DNA from: Pelobates cultripes
Lineage: Eukaryota > Chordata > Amphibia > Anura > Pelobatidae
Direction: 5' to 3'
DNA: 64,000 nucleotides
Assembly (NCBI GenBank): GCA_933207985.1
Contig: OW240912.1
Coordinates: 110,149,583 to 110,213,582 of the forward strand
The notes below the pieces were generated by a model. The model had not been told where the DNA came from and did no database searches. It saw only the letters and a list, made by a program, of their open reading frames with translations. Within the stretch, counting starts at the first letter, position 1, and every line of letters begins with the position of its first letter. Positions 43,211 through 53,937 of the stretch are shown here, piece by piece. The position numbers were made by a program, and so were the translations under genes.

Positions 43211-43946
43211 GGCATGCATCAAGCCAATTGTTGCCAATCCAACTGGAGTTTGGTTTTGGGAATATTTTGGAATATTACCATTTTCAGTGAAGAACCTTGT
43301 AAATCTAAATGTGTTACAAGTAGTATAACATAGATGCTAAAAAAAAAAATAGTAATACTAATAAAAAGTGGTGCTTTTCCTCTTTTAGTAACTCTAAAGC
43401 AGTTGCAATCAAGCCACATCAGCACTGCAAAGTTCTTCCATGTACATTTTCATTAGAAGAATGCCTCATATTGAAATATTAGGCTTGTGCTGCCCTCAGA
43501 TTTCTAATAGCTCCAAACAGATTGCCATCATTGTAGATAATGAATTCCAAAATGTGGACAATAATAAATACCGTGATCAGTTTCGACATATGAAAACCAC
43601 CAGACATCCCCAGATTATTTTTGTTAATCCTGACTGGAGATATTTGGACTTTAGTGAATAACCATGACCAATACAATAATTAAAACCTTTTAAACTTATA
43701 CATGTTTTTATTTATTTATTTATGAGAAGAGACTATAAAATGCATGGTTCAGTTTATACATTGATGTATTTTATCTATCAACCTTGGTTTTTTTCTCCTA
43801 CTTGCTTTTTAAGTATTTAATTTAGCAAAACTGCATTTTTTTGCCATTGTGGGGAGTACATTAGTAACTAGAGTACTCCAGGTAAAGACATGTGTTAGGT
43901 GTACATGTTACTGTTCCTATATAAACAATAGCATAATATTGTTATA
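43211..43946. other. Unassigned sequence
   Basis: No recognised gene. The 73-codon ORF at 43440-43661 also has an open opposite strand and no known motif. Confidence 0.5.
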
Positions 43947-43990
43947 TTAAAGGGACACTACAAGCATCATAGCTATTGTACAATGAGGTT
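43947..43990 (+). mobile_element. T2/Kolobok-type MITE left end
   Basis: TTAAAGGGACACTACAAGCA is the end type of T2 MITEs. A convincing matching right end bordered by TTAA was not found, so only the terminus is annotated. Confidence 0.5.
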
Positions 43991-44977
43991 CTTAGGCCAA
44001 CAAATATATAAAGTGGGTATGTGCCTCCAACTGAAAACCTTTACCTCTGATTATTAAAACGGTAATGCAACATAAGATGTAATCTGATATAACTCGAAGT
44101 GTTAGAAAAAAATATCAGGAATTAATTAAAGGTCGCATTCCTATTCTTTTTGGTTTAACTGGATAAATATCGCAAAGTGGCCAGACTATTTTAAGCATTT
44201 TTTGTGATAACCTGAGCAGGTCACGCTCAATTTGTTTGCAGGGTAAAAACTGACTGCAAATGAGGTCCTTTGACCCTTATACCTGACTTACTGATAATTG
44301 GATTCACAAAATAATCCCTCTCTAAGCGATCATTACAGTTACTCAGAGAACAACAGGCTTTTATAAATCCAAAGTATAATTAGCTGGATAAGCTACATCA
44401 GAACAATTCCAATTTATATATTAACTAGTATATTTTAATAAGATGAAATCCACACGCAATGAAAGTCTATGACTAAACTATTCTTACAGGTGTTCACATG
44501 ACATTTTGAACTTTGCAGCTGATCGCTTATAATTTATTCAAATGGTTTTTGGTCCCTGTAGCCATTACTTTATTACAAATAACCAAAAAAATTAGTAACA
44601 TAACTTAAAAATGAATTTAATTCATTAACATAACAGTCTAAAAGTTGTACAGTATAGATCTCTCTCTCCTTACTTTCTCTCTCTTTATCTCTCCCCTCTC
44701 TGTCCGTCTCTCAAACCTCTAGTCTTGTCAGCTACTTAAAAAGTGGACAACAACACTGGGCATATAATCAGCAAAACAGGACAACTGTATATTAGAAAAT
44801 CATTCACTTGGCAGGTAAATCAGTTTGGCAGGCAGTTCAGAAGGCAGGCAGGCATACATACATACATGCATACATTGTAAACCCAAACTGACCAACATCT
44901 AAAGGAGCTTGTAGGTCAGTGAGCCATTGGGTAGTCATAATGTAGGACATCAGAGGTTGCCTTTGAAGGAAAGTAGA
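43991..44977. other. Unassigned; simple-sequence patches
   Basis: CT-rich tract at 44658-44712 and GGCA/CATA repeats at 44828-44876. Otherwise nothing recognised. Confidence 0.55.
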
Positions 44978-45115
44978 TATCAATTATTATTTGCATTTAA
45001 ATACCCCACATTGCTTTACAGTTATAGAATTGTTATAATTGTAATTGATATACAAGAGGCAAGAGGTAAAGAAGGCCCTGCTCATAATCTATGAGATGCT
45101 CTCTGTAAGGGTTGC
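44978..45115 (-). repeat. Diverged L2/SINE tail
   Basis: ATTATTATTTGCATTTAAAT, then CACATTGCTTTACAG and GGCCCTGCTCATAAT, matches the antisense layout of the L2-type 3' end at 9425 and 52299, but diverged. Confidence 0.45.
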
Positions 45116-45179
45116 TGATTAAAACACAAACAACAATAACAAAAAATACTTACGAGCCGTGGAGACATAGAGTGGTACC

Positions 45180-45296
45180 CAGTGGACCCCAGGAAAGTAG
45201 TCAAATTGTTCTAAAACAGCGGTGGGGGATATCAGGGCACTATAGCCATTGTAATGCACTGTAGTCATCATGGTGCTTGGAGAGTTCCTTTGCCAA
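45180..45296 (-). mobile_element. T2/Kolobok-type MITE end fragment
   Basis: Reverse complement reads AAAGGAACTCTCCAAGCACC, then ATGATGACTACAGTGCATT, a T2-like end of a second subtype. A related end, ACTCCAAGCACCAAAACCAC, lies at 51191. The partner terminus is not identified. Confidence 0.45.
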
Positions 45297-45339
45297 ACAA
45301 AGCTTATATATTTTTCTATTTAGCATTACTTACCATTTA

Positions 45340-45470
45340 CTGTTGTTATCTATCTATCCAACTATCCATCCACTCATCCATCCATCTAATCCATCCATCC
45401 ATCTATCTTATCCATTTTATCCATCCATCCAAAAATCCATCCATCTATCTATGCGTCTGTCTATAAATGT
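45340..45470. repeat. (ATCC)n/(ATCT)n microsatellite
   Basis: Interrupted runs of ATCC and ATCT tetramers. The overlapping plus-strand ORFs rich in SIHPSI are shadows of it. Confidence 0.95.
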
Positions 45471-46074
45471 ATCTACCTACTACACTTACAAAAAACAGAC
45501 TTTAGTTTCTTCCTTGCTTTCTACCAAAATATTACAGAAAGTGCAAAAGGTATCTAATATTTACTTTGAGAGAAATAAAAATAAAACCGAAATCTGTTGA
45601 AATCCAGAATTCGACACAGAGAACAGATGTTTCAACTTGACGATGCTGTGCAAATAAAGTGAGTGTGTCGCCGACAGCTTGCCTTCATTAAGTGTTAATG
45701 CTTCTGGCTGATTGAAACCTCCCCCTGTGAGAGAGACTGATACCTTAAGCAGACTGGAGATATAGGTTTAGGAAATGAATATGAAATAAATCAGCAGCTC
45801 TGTTTTGATGACCTCTGCGGCACATGTGTGTGTGTCCTAGTATATACTGTGCGGGCTTTTGACTTTATACTTAAATTAAAAAAAATTTATTACTGCAAGA
45901 ATTGTACACATTGCTTACATTAGTCTGATTGTGTGTGTGTTTGTCATAAAAATCAACAGTTATTATTGGAACACCACAAAATATGTTTATTCAGCATACT
46001 TGATGCCCTGTAACTTGACTGTCATTAAGGTCATTAAGCACATCCACCATCTGTTTTTTTCCCCACCCCCACCC
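45471..46074. other. Unassigned sequence
   Basis: No feature recognised other than a few short (TG)n runs. Confidence 0.5.
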
Positions 46075-46262
46075 CCAAAATCTCAGAGCTCTGACGTACT
46101 CTAAGAGCATCCCAAATCCAAGGGAAAAACAGAGCAACTTCATTTTCACTCAATATAATTACATAGGCCTTCCACCCAAAATCTCAGAGCTCTGATGCAC
46201 TCTAAGAGCATCCAAAATCCAAGATAAAAACAGAGCAACTTCATTTTCACCCAGCAGAATTT
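46075..46262. repeat. 101-bp tandem duplication
   Basis: CCCAAAATCTCAGAGCTCTG begins both copies, 101 bp apart, and the shared part runs through GAGCAACTTCATTTTCAC. Only a few substitutions separate the copies. No coding sense. Confidence 0.9.
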
Positions 46263-47085
46263 CAGGTATTTAGGCCACCCAGTGAAGGTGTGTCAGCCTG
46301 GTGTCAAACATTAACAGACAGCTCCTTACTTATACAACTATGCAGAGTTCACTCTCTGCATGGTCCTAGTGCTCACCGTACTGCGCAAGCATGTCTAATG
46401 ATGCACTTGAGCTGTGCTGCCAGGAACAGTTCCCTGGTGGAAACCATAGAATTAATTCAGGATGGTGGGGACAGTACCATAAAATACAGTTGGGAGGATG
46501 TATTGTATAATTCAAGTTTTTGTATACTTGTGGTAATCTTCAAGTGGGAATTAACATTTTAATATACCCAGATATCACTGAGCAATTTCAAGATATACTG
46601 TACGTTAGGAACATTTTATAATGAATGTAATTTTTAAATAAAAGTGTTTTGTTATTTTTTTTGTTTCTCATAAATGCCTTTATTCTTAAAATGGACATTG
46701 GCAGATTTTAGTCCATAGAGAATGTTTATCGATGTCCCCAACCGCCTAGATGCATACAGATCCATATTATCTCTAATTATTTGCAACCAACATGAGCCCG
46801 ACCAGCTTTTCCAAAACTTGTCATAATGTGGATGAAAAAAAAAAGCTCTAAAATTCAGTATTGCTTTTTGTTCAGCTTGGCTTGGCTGAATAAATCCAAA
46901 AAGTCCTTGTGCGTAGGTAGGGGGTATTGTGTATGGGCATACCAAAACAAAAAGGGGAGAACGCCTTACTGTTCCCCTCTCACCCCTTTACTACCCGAAA
47001 TAACCATGACCACAAACTTACTTGGAGAAAATAGGCTACAGCTTTATTATATATATATATATATCTTCATCATCAACTTTATAAC
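46263..47085. other. Unassigned; possibly 3' region of the tyrosine-recombinase element
   Basis: A minus-strand 97-codon ORF (46945-46652) shows no known domain. GCTTTATTATATA at about 47038 gives AATAAAGC on the minus strand, 50 bp past the end of the SGNH frame, a possible polyadenylation signal for that element. Confidence 0.4.
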
Positions 47086-47088
47086 ATA

Positions 47089-47762
47089 TTAACATAATAT
47101 AACTTTCTCAGCAAAATTAACCGTCCCTGAGAAACCACCTTGCCAACCAAACACAATAACTTGGGCGACTGCCCTCCCTCTTTGTCCCAACCAGCACAAA
47201 GGCCTTTCTTGGACTAACAAATCCATGGTCACCTCCAAAACTTCTTGCAACGCAAGGTTAAACAAATCCAGGCCTACCTCCATAAGGTGAACCCGGTCAC
47301 TCCTGAAATTCATAGCAGCATTTTGCTCAAAGATACAGTGAGGTAGAGTGAGCCCCCCATCCTTTGACAAATTTAGACACCTTCTTGTTGAGCTTGATCC
47401 TACTCCACTCAAGCGCTCTTGGGTCCCTTGCACCCCGCAGTAATTCCAGAACAACATCTCCGACCACACAATACAAAGTGTCGGGAACATAAGCCATAAC
47501 TGTGCCAAATTTCTCTGGATCGTTTCGTTTCGTCTAGATCCCCCACCCAAATAGTGCCAAGATTATTACCCCCCAGATGAACTATGAGGACATCAGGAAC
47601 GCCGAGTAGGCGGGCCAACCGTTCCATTTCAGGCAGCAGGTGAGCCCAGCGAATGTCCCAGTGGCCGACCGCTAACGCCGGCGACAGACCCAGTCGCAGT
47701 CCCTCAGGACGAACTTTGGCACGCTTCTTTGCCCAATAAACATATGAATGGCCGATCCCCAC
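47089..47762 (-). pseudogene. SGNH-hydrolase-like domain from a retrotransposon
   Basis: SGNH hydrolases are serine esterases or acylhydrolases; their role inside Ngaro-type elements is unknown. The first half, 47762 down to about 47550, reads MGIGHSYVYWAKKRAKVRPE, then WDIRWAHLLPEMERLARLLG and VLIVHLGGNNLGTI, with the Gly and Asn blocks of the family (GHS and GGN). After a frameshift the second half holds LMFPTLCIVWSEMLFWNYC and FRSDRVHLMEVGLDLFNLAL, with the terminal D..H block (DRVH). At least one frameshift splits it. The assignment rests on the order GHSY - HLGGN(D) - W(S)EM - D.VHL and on the recombinase next door. Confidence 0.75.
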
Positions 47763-47814
47763 ACTCGCCTTCTGGCACCTACTGAGACAAAATGGGAAAT
47801 AGAATCAGTCCAGC

Positions 47815-48010
47815 CGGACTAGCAAAGAACAGAACCACCTAGATTCCCACATCCCAATCTGCTGGATAGCCGCCTAAGAAAACCCCAGGCGTGACGCCTC
47901 AGTGAGAGTCCCTATCTGGAAGGAATGGCCTCCAAACTCAGCATAAGGTATCACCAAGGCCTCCTGCGCCATGTGGAAAACTCGGATAAATAGTTAACGG
48001 GACAGGAAAC
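47815..48010 (-). pseudogene. Tyrosine recombinase C-terminal fragment
   Basis: The minus strand reads EALVIPYAEFGGHSFQIGTL, TEASRLGFS, a stop, AAIQQIGMWESRWFCSLL. This fits the HxxR...Y end of the recombinase of Ngaro/DIRS elements, usually seen as HSFRIGAAT and W.S..F..Y. Here the catalytic Arg of HxxR has become Gln (HSFQ), the Tyr appears lost (FCSLL), and there is an internal stop. The part upstream is not recognisable. Confidence 0.75.
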
Positions 48011-48070
48011 TAGAATCACTGTTAATCAGCAAAAGGGCCAGCGGACGCGGGACGAACCCCGCAGAACATT

Positions 48071-49105
48071 GGACCACTGATCTATGAACCCCTACATGCA
48101 ACTAACCAGAGATCCCCAGTCAGGCTGCAGCGCAATGCCAGCACCACCCCCAGCCCTCACCCATCCATCCCAAACCACAGAACCAGACTCACCGGATGGC
48201 GCAAGAGTCAACTGGAGCAAAGCAGTGACAACCAAATGCTGGGCTGTCCGGAACCACCTGGGAAGATAAAACAGGTAAGTCCATACCCCCCCAGCCAGAC
48301 CAAAAATGGGAGACCCACCCTAGGGGGACGAGGAAGGTAGGCTTTGCCTTGCAGGCCCAGGAGAAACACCCAGGGAAGGAAGGGAGCTTGGAAATACCCA
48401 CGTCTCCCAGTCAGCCCTCCACCCCCACACCAGGAGGGGAAGTCTCTGCCCCCTGTGAAGAACCTTTTGGCCTACTCACCAGCCTGGAGGCATGCCCACC
48501 ACACAGCCCCCCTGGACTACCGGCCCCACACAGAAGGTCTACACCAGATGATAGGGACACCAGCAATCCTACGGTGGCCCAGGAAGGAGATCCAGCGGCT
48601 CCTGCTTCTAGGTGCCTGTGAAGGAGACTGGAACGAGTAGCCACGGGAGCCAGGCCTCATGGCGGTGGATCGGCGGACCCGCAAGGCCAGGCCACAGCTC
48701 CTGAGCCCAGGAGACCTCTCAACATCCCCAGGGCTGAAACAACTCAGGGATTCCCAGGAGGGGAGGCGGCAATCACTGCAGAGGCCTGCAAACTAGCAAG
48801 CTGAGCCTGCAGATGCAGATCCCCATCTTGTAGGGCCTCAGCACTGACAACAGAAAGGACAGCCTTCCCACTCTGACTCCCTCTGCTTCCTCCCGCGTGG
48901 CTCCCGGTGGTTGCACTGGAGTGAGGAGCCCGGTCGCTGCTGTGACCCCTGCAACTGCAGTATGTACGCCGCTGTCTGGAGTGCTGAAGGTTGCCTACAC
49001 CTATATTATTCTATTGTAAGTACTAGACCATTAGCCAGACTTTTAAACTTCCTCATACATAATCATATTTCTGAAAGAGTTATATCCTGAAAATCCACCA
49101 TAATG
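48071..49105. other. GC-rich unassigned sequence
   Basis: Distinctly GC-rich compared with its surroundings. Overlapping ORFs on three frames (48189-48644) are rich in P, S and G and show no domain. It could be the 5' untranslated part of a LINE or an older insert in the tyrosine-recombinase element. I cannot decide. Confidence 0.45.
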
Positions 49106-49402
49106 GTGAAACCTTGATCTTCGGCAGAGTGTAGGGGCCTAGACGGGACATACTTGTGTATTAGGGAGGATAGGTAGGTTGGAGCAGCATTGTGTTGAAA
49201 TTTGTAAGCAAGAACCAGAATTTTAAATTGAGCCCTATATCTTACGGGAAGCCAATGCAGGGACTGACAGAGGAGTAAGGTGTGCAAGGTGCGGGCAGAG
49301 ACGAAGCTAAGCCTCACTGCCATATTCACTCTAGACTGTAAAGGAGCATGTTGGGAGCACACACGACCACTGAGAGGTGGATTGCAGTAATCAAAGATGA
49401 AA

Positions 49403-49702
49403 GAGGATAGCGGCATGGACCAGTACCTCAGGCCGCGTCCGGCGTTAAGTAGGTGCAGATGATCGCTATGTTTTTTATATGAAAACAGCAGGATTTGGCG
49501 ATTTACTAAACATGAGGGGTGAAGGAGAGTTCAGAGCCAAAGAGAAGTGAATGAGGATAGCGGCATGGACCAGAACCTCAGCCGTGTCCGGCGTTAAGTA
49601 GGTGCAGATGATCGCTATGTTTTTGAGATGGAAGCAGCAGGATTTGGCGAATGACTGAACATGAAGGGTGAAGGAGAGGTCGGAGTCAAAGAGAACACCT
49701 AG
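49403..49702. repeat. 150-bp tandem duplication within L2 copy C
   Basis: Two copies, from 49403 and 49553, each from GAGGATAGCGGCATGGACC through ACATGA(G/A)GGGTGAAGGAGAG, with about 10% difference. It is absent from copies A and B, so it arose after insertion of this copy or in its own lineage. Confidence 0.85.
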
Positions 49703-49882
49703 GCAATGAGCCTGCAAGGCGATGCTGATGGTGGCACCGTTAAGGTGGAGGGAGACAGAAACAGAAGAAGCAACACTTGAGGGAGGAAAGACCAAAAGTT
49801 CTGTTTTGGAAAGGTTGAGTTTAAGGAAGTGAGCAGTCATCCAGTTAGAAATAGCAATTAGGTAGTCAGAGACACAAGTCAA
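49475..49882 (-). pseudogene. L2 reverse transcriptase fragment, open over 135 codons
   Basis: Contains the post-YADD portion of the L2 RT: ISNWMTAHFLKLNLSKTELL, LHLNGATISIALQAHCLGVL and SDLSFTLHVQSFAKSCCFHL. It then reads through LTPDTAEVLVHAAILIHFS where the family usually has FVSSRLDYCN-like sequence. It is fragmentary and lacks the catalytic Asp pair. Confidence 0.78.
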
Positions 49883-49893
49883 GAGGATTCAAG

Positions 49894-52298
49894 GATGTCT
49901 GTCACTCTCGCATGCACAACTCTTTCAAGGATTTTGAATACATAAGGCAGTAGCGAGATAGGGCGTTCACAATGAGATCCACCTAGTTTCCTTTTTTACC
50001 TGGAAAGTAAAAGCTGAGGTCCAGTGCTTTGCTTCTAGGATAAATTGCCCAGCTCCCATCCTTTCTGTAGTGATGCTGGGGGTAGGATGATATCACAGCC
50101 TGGATCAAACATCAGCACAGGGTACCTGATGGACACTCAGTACAGAGAGATCGGCATCTGCACTGCAGCCACAGACATAACACCCCTTCAAATTAACATT
50201 TCATATATACATATGCTAAGATTTTGCTATGCAGGAGTGGAATTGTATCAGTAACAACCTAATGTAAATTCATTTCTTTCCAGTCCAATATAAATACGCG
50301 CACATTAATCAGGTTTATCAAACTGGGATCTAGCACAGAGTACCTCTGAGATTATTATTGCACAATAAACTGAAAGATTATCTGAAAATATTGCACAAGA
50401 AGAATAGCTGCATTCATCAAATTCTTTACTTCATTTGAGGTAAAGAAAATGCATTCTCACTTTCCAGGAAGTCGCTGGATTCATTTTTGGTAAGATAACC
50501 AGCAGCTAGAATTTTTGGAAGAAGAAATAACTGTTTAATAGCCAGTATAATATTTACTGAAATGTTTTCAAAATGATAAAACATTTTTCGGTGCTATGTA
50601 GCAGAATGTCTGCTTTCTGATATCTGTCCTAAGTTCATATTACCTAATTTGAAACAAGAGTCTTGGTTCATCAAGAAAAGAAAACAGCTGTCAACTTCAT
50701 ATGTCACCTGAAGACGCTGAGGTCTCAATTCACTTGAGCTTGAAGTCTACCTTACAAAAGAATAAATTCTGCTCGGTATGCATACACAAACACCAACGGT
50801 TTTAAATTCCTCCTACCTCAGTCTGAAGTTAGTCTGAAATCACTGTGAAGTAAAATGTTAATTTTAGCTAAAATACTTAGCCTAGAGCTCATTAACAATC
50901 AAATTAAATACTGTGTGTTCCTCTGAGATCAAAGGAGAATGCATTGCGTGAGACATATAAAAATACCAACTGCTAGCAGTCTGTGCTCTTAATAGCCATA
51001 ATTTCCCTCTACTTCCTTGCTAAATAAAAATAAAACACAGAAAAAAAAAACAAAGGCGAAAAGTAAATGTTTTCCCAGTCCATATGTGTTGAGTGAGAGC
51101 TTGGTAAACACAAGTCCATTTATATGCCCTGCTCCTACCTCCACTTCATGTGCAAAGAAACATGAATGTATTGACCTAATATTCTAAGTGTTACTCCAAG
51201 CACCAAAACCACTACAGACTGGTTGAGTTTATTAAAGTCAGAGGTTTGGTTTCCAGTTCAGCTACTTTGACACTGAATTTGAAATCCAATTAAAATGTAC
51301 TATGAACTCACACTTAAACAAATAATCTTTCGCGTGGTCTGAACAGTGGTCCAAACGTGGAGTAATCAATGGAATGTGCTGCTGTTTTTTTACTGGTTCC
51401 CATGGTGGCTGCCTCACTTTTAGAACCTTGCATCACTTTCCGTTCATTGTAATTCGATGTCCCCATTTTTTTCATGTCTCCTCTTCTCTGTATGTTTTCT
51501 TTCTGCTGACTGAGAGATGCAAAGTACTTCGATACCAAGAAGGAGGCACACAGTTGCATTAAAAAATGATGTGGATTTCTACATTTAAACCTGTTTTCAC
51601 ATCTCACAAATATATGAGAAATATACGAAATAAGAAAACATAATATTAAAAAGTCTGAATAGTGATGGTTCCTCTTTAACTTTATTATTCAAATGTGTAC
51701 ACTTTTTAGACCTTTTCCCCTGTTTCAGAAGAGCAATTATGTGTCAAGGAAAGAATACACTCATCAGTAGCCTGATGTAAGACAGAAGCATTACCCGTTT
51801 CAACACATCCCTTTGCGTTTAGTTCAGCAAGCTCTATACTATAGAAAAAAGACAGTGATGTCATCAGTTATGTTCAGCTTTTTTTTTCACAAAAGCAGGG
51901 CAGAACAAACAATTCTATATTATGTGCTTCATCCTATATTCAATGGAAATGATTGTCATGTTTTTAAAACTACTATCTACACAGAGGGATATTAAGGATT
52001 TTATTTGGCCTCTTACGCATTTTCAGCAATTATATTAGCTTTGGGATTGGTTTACCGTAAAGGCACAAAAGCATATTTTACTCAAAAATACAGTTGCTAT
52101 TACACCCATTTAGTCATACATTTTTTCTAAAATACATTAACTTTTCAGTAAAATATTGTATGTATCTGATCAGAAATTGCTCACCGTAGCACCTTAGATA
52201 TTTAAAAAAATTCATAATACTAAGGTAGGTACAAGGTTTCCTGGGCATCAAAGAGATTGTTGTATTTGGTTGTACAAAATAACTATTTGCATATATAT
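49894..52298. other. Unassigned 2.4 kb with one T2-like end
   Basis: No gene recognised. GTGTTACTCCAAGCACCAAA at 51187 resembles a T2-type MITE end, without a partner. The 97-codon minus ORF (51314-51607) and the ORF on the opposite strand show no known domain. Confidence 0.5.
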
Positions 52299-52459
52299 GA
52301 TATTATTATTATTATTATTATTATATTTATATAGCGCCAACTAATTCCTTAGCGCTTTACAATGAGTGGACTAACAAACATGTAATTGTAACCAGACAAG
52401 TTTGGCGCACAGAAACAGAGGGGTTGAGGGCCCTGCTCAATGAGTTTACATGCTAGAGG
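52299..52459 (-). mobile_element. L2-type LINE 3' tail
   Basis: (ATT)n at 52302-52322, then TTATATAGCGCCAACTAATT, CAATGAGTGGACTAACAAAC, AATTGTAACCAGACAAG and GGGCCCTGCTCAATGAG. It is essentially the same 3' end as copy A at 9425. Truncated after about 160 bp. Confidence 0.85.
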
Positions 52460-52495
52460 GAGTTCTGTATTTTTAGAAAAAAATATATTTATATA

Positions 52496-53215
52496 TCATA
52501 CCTGAACAATTTTTTCTGTGTGCCAAAGTGCATTATCATGCTGAAATTGACCTCTGACATCAGGCAACACCCTTGTCATGAATGGGTGTATGTGGCCTGC
52601 AACAATCTCTAGACAGGTGGTACGTGTCAAAATAATATCCACCTGAATGGTAGGATCCAAGTAACAGAACATTTCCCAGAACATAACACCGTCAGCCTGC
52701 CTGGTTCCCAGAGTACATCCTGTTGCCATCTCTTACCCAGGTAAACTATGCACAAACACCTGGCCATCCACCTGATCTAAAAGATATGATAAATCAGACC
52801 AGGCAACCTTCTTCTGTTCCTTCATGGTCAAGTTATAATGCTCACATCCCCATTGAATATGCTTTCAGTGGTGGACAGGGATCATTATGGGTTCTCTGAC
52901 AAGCAAACTGCAATGTACTGTGAGTTCTGACACCTTTCTATCATGGCCAGCATAAAGTTTCTCAGCAATTTGAACTACAGTAGCTCTTCTGTGTGTTTGG
53001 ACTATATGATCAATATTTCACTCCTCACATTCATCAATTACCATGACCCTGACACCAATTCACCAGTTGTCCTTCTTTGCACAAATTTTGGTAGACCACT
53101 GCACTGGGAACACCCTGAAAGATTTGACATATTGGAGATGCTTTGACCCAGTTGTCTTGCCATCACTATTTGGCCCTTGTCAAAGTCGCTCAGATCTTTT
53201 CATTTGACTATTTTT
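52496..53215 (-). pseudogene. Tc1-like transposase, frameshifted and truncated
   Basis: The reading starts in K(M)I(SDLS)DFDKGQIVMARQLGQS-like sequence (about 53205), covers the HTH region (SNMSNLSGCSQCSGLPKFVQ-like) and reaches the catalytic part in the open segment 52729-52496. That segment has CTLGTRQADGVMFWEMFCYL, VDIILTRTTCLEIVAGHIHP and RGQFQHDNALWHTEKIVQ, including the second catalytic Asp in QHDNA. The first Asp (WSDE-type) lies in the damaged stretch near 52800. The third acidic residue is beyond the truncation. It cannot be active. Confidence 0.83.
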
Positions 53216-53335
53216 CCTGCTTTCAACAAGTGAAATTAAAAAACTAACTGTTCACTAGTTGCCTAATATATCTCACCCTTTGACAGGTGCCATTATAATG
53301 ATAAATGATCAATGTTATTCAATTCACCTATCATG
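52496..53335 (-). mobile_element. Tc1-like transposon, N-terminal and middle part
   Basis: The minus strand runs from a leader with TGGCACCTGTCAAAGGGTGA (about 53290) through the start of a Tc1 transposase to the middle of its catalytic domain, where it breaks off at 52496. A second fragment of the same family is at 63525-63675. No terminal inverted repeats remain. Confidence 0.85.
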
Positions 53336-53937
53336 CATTGTACCAATCCAAACATCAAGTCACCATAGACTAATACATAGTTGGGGAAGTTGGAGTTTAC
53401 ATTAATTAGCAATGCGGCCAGACTAATAACATCCAGTTTTTCATTATTTTTATCAGCTTTGTAAATTGATTTAGCTTATTATTTTATTGCACCCATGACT
53501 TTCAGTTATTCTTGCTTTTTGGCTGTTGTCCTGAAGGTCTTCCAGCTGCCACAGATCAATTGTGAGCCACTTCAGGTCTATCAGATTGGTCCCTACAGGA
53601 GCAAACCTTGCATATGTACAATGTTCCTGAGCGTTACTATTCGAGATGAGAATGGGCTTTGCATCCAGTAAGTAGCAGGTACTTCAAAAGGATCGGACAT
53701 AGCCTGATTACTTCTGTCAATATTGCACTATTTGGTCCTGTAGACACTATTATTCATACATTTTTAGATTTACAGATTTGAATTTAACAGTCATTAATGG
53801 TTAATGGATGTATTCCTTATATATTTATTATATAACTATTTCTAGTTTTTAATTGATCTGCACTATTATTGTTATATGTTTCCTCTATTTTCCATGTTTA
53901 TTGCTACAATTTGAAAAATAAATAAATTGGTAAGTAT
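53336..53937. other. Unassigned sequence
   Basis: No feature recognised. It ends in A-rich AAAAATAAATAAATTGG just before the L1 poly(T). Confidence 0.5.

Larger units (their letters stand above)
47089..48070 (-). mobile_element. Tyrosine-recombinase (Ngaro/DIRS-type) retroelement remnant with SGNH gene
   Basis: On the minus strand the C-terminal end of a tyrosine recombinase (about 48005-47815) is followed within 60 bp by an SGNH-hydrolase-like reading frame (47762-47089). SGNH hydrolase ORFs next to the recombinase are known from vertebrate Ngaro/DIRS-type retrotransposons, which integrate through the recombinase in place of a DDE integrase. The RT and RNase H parts are absent here, as are terminal repeats. 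The copy is broken. Confidence 0.75.
49106..49893 (-). mobile_element. L2-clade LINE (copy C) with internal 150-bp duplication
   Basis: Minus-strand order: TCVSDYLIAISNWMTAHFLK, LNLSKTELLVFPPS, CLGVLFDSDLSFTLHVQS, HAAILIHFSLALNSP, then (49416 to 49100) VCSQHAPLQSRVNMAVRLSF, LHWLPVRYRAQFKILVLAY and APTYLSSLIHKYVPSRPL. A block starting GAGGATAGCGGCATGGACC occurs at 49403 and 49553. It is 5'-truncated at about 49893 and 3'-truncated at about 49106. Confidence 0.85.
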
